From positions 92,562-98,005 of the forward strand of contig PAUJ01000017.1 in NCBI GenBank assembly GCA_002713705.1: a stretch of 5,444 nucleotides of DNA. Reading direction: 5' to 3'. This stretch comes from Flavobacteriaceae bacterium. Lineage in GTDB: Bacteria > Bacteroidota > Bacteroidia > Flavobacteriales > Flavobacteriaceae. A program made the position numbers and the translations under genes. Of this stretch, positions 5,200 through 5,444 are shown piece by piece. The notes beneath the pieces are model-generated. The model did not search any database, was not told the DNA's origin, and worked only from the letters and a program-made list of their open reading frames with translations. Position 1 is the stretch's first letter. The number at the start of each line of letters is the position of its first letter.

Positions 5200-5444
5200 A
5201 TGTCAGTAAGAAAATTAAAACCAATCACCCCAGGACAGCGATTTAGAGTTGTAAATGGATTTGACGCCATTACAACTGATAAGCCGGAGAAAAGTTTATT
5301 ATCTCCGATTAAAAGAACTGGGGGAAGAAACAGTCAAGGAAAAATGACGATGCGCTATAAAGGTGGTGGTCATAAAAGACGTTATCGTATAATCGATTTC
5401 AAACGTAACAAAGTAGGGGTTCCTGCAACAGTTGCTTCTATAGA
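5200..5444 (+). CDS. rplB: 50S ribosomal protein L2 (uL2), 5' part only
   Basis: L2 is a core 50S protein needed for peptidyl-transferase activity and subunit joining. The frame opens at the ATG at 5200 in the context GACAAAAAATG and remains open to the window edge, giving 81 full codons of an expected roughly 275. The translation starts MSVRKLKPITPGQRFRVV and contains KPEKSLLSPIKRTGGRN, YKGGGHKRRYRIIDFKRNK and VPATVASI, all matching the N-terminal region of L2, including the GGGHKR.YR.IDFKR RNA-binding signature. The C-terminal part with the conserved histidine near the peptidyl-transferase centre lies outside the window. It is the fourth gene of the rplC block, 27 nt after rplW. No Shine-Dalgarno sequence is seen. 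Confidence 0.96.
   Translation, partial: MSVRKLKPITPGQRFRVVNGFDAITTDKPEKSLLSPIKRTGGRNSQGKMTMRYKGGGHKRRYRIIDFKRNKVGVPATVASI

Noticed and set aside
1..5444. Search for a novel accessory system, mobile element, CRISPR or phage signature
   Set aside because: Every sizeable gene is a conserved translation protein in the gene order usual for Bacteroidota; no direct-repeat arrays, transposase or integrase sequences, or unknown genes are present.

Overview
This window is the front half of the main ribosomal-protein cluster (str-S10 region) of a bacterium. Eight genes lie head to tail on the + strand: rpsL (S12), rpsG (S7), fusA (EF-G), rpsJ (S10), rplC (L3), rplD (L4), rplW (L23) and the first part of rplB (L2), which runs off the right edge. 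I see no mobile element, CRISPR array, tRNA, rRNA or accessory system. The protein content is housekeeping, and the interesting material is in the non-coding junctions.

The organism is most likely a member of the Bacteroidota, probably class Flavobacteriia. The grounds are: AT-rich DNA; a promoter of the TTG...TAnnTTTG type upstream of rpsL; A-rich starts with almost no Shine-Dalgarno sequences; fusA followed directly by rpsJ with no tuf gene between them; and protein details such as the L3 sequence SIGAASYPARVFKG. The genus cannot be fixed from this.

Layout. Positions 1-111 hold an AT-rich upstream region, one well-matched promoter (39-69), and a small hairpin (73-88) at the predicted transcript start. 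Positions 112-3440 are the str-type block rpsL-rpsG-fusA-rpsJ, with gaps of 25, 3 and 10 nt. Positions 3441-3635 are the only sizeable gap inside the cluster (195 nt). It carries a bulged hairpin right after the rpsJ stop codon, several minimal reading frames, a textbook intrinsic terminator (3549-3581) and a tract of 7-nt AT repeats reaching the rplC start codon. Positions 3636-5444 are the S10-type block rplC-rplD-rplW-rplB, with junctions of -1, +5 and +27 nt.

The genes work together in translation. S12 and S7 are 30S decoding and assembly proteins. EF-G translocates the ribosome. S10 is a 30S head protein and also the transcription factor NusE. L3, L4, L23 and L2 are early-assembly 50S proteins around the peptidyl-transferase centre and exit tunnel. 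The best candidate for something under-described is the rpsJ-rplC gap: a terminator there, with no recognisable promoter after it, suggests that expression of the L3-L4-L23-L2 block is set by a leader/attenuator rather than by simple read-through from the str promoter.
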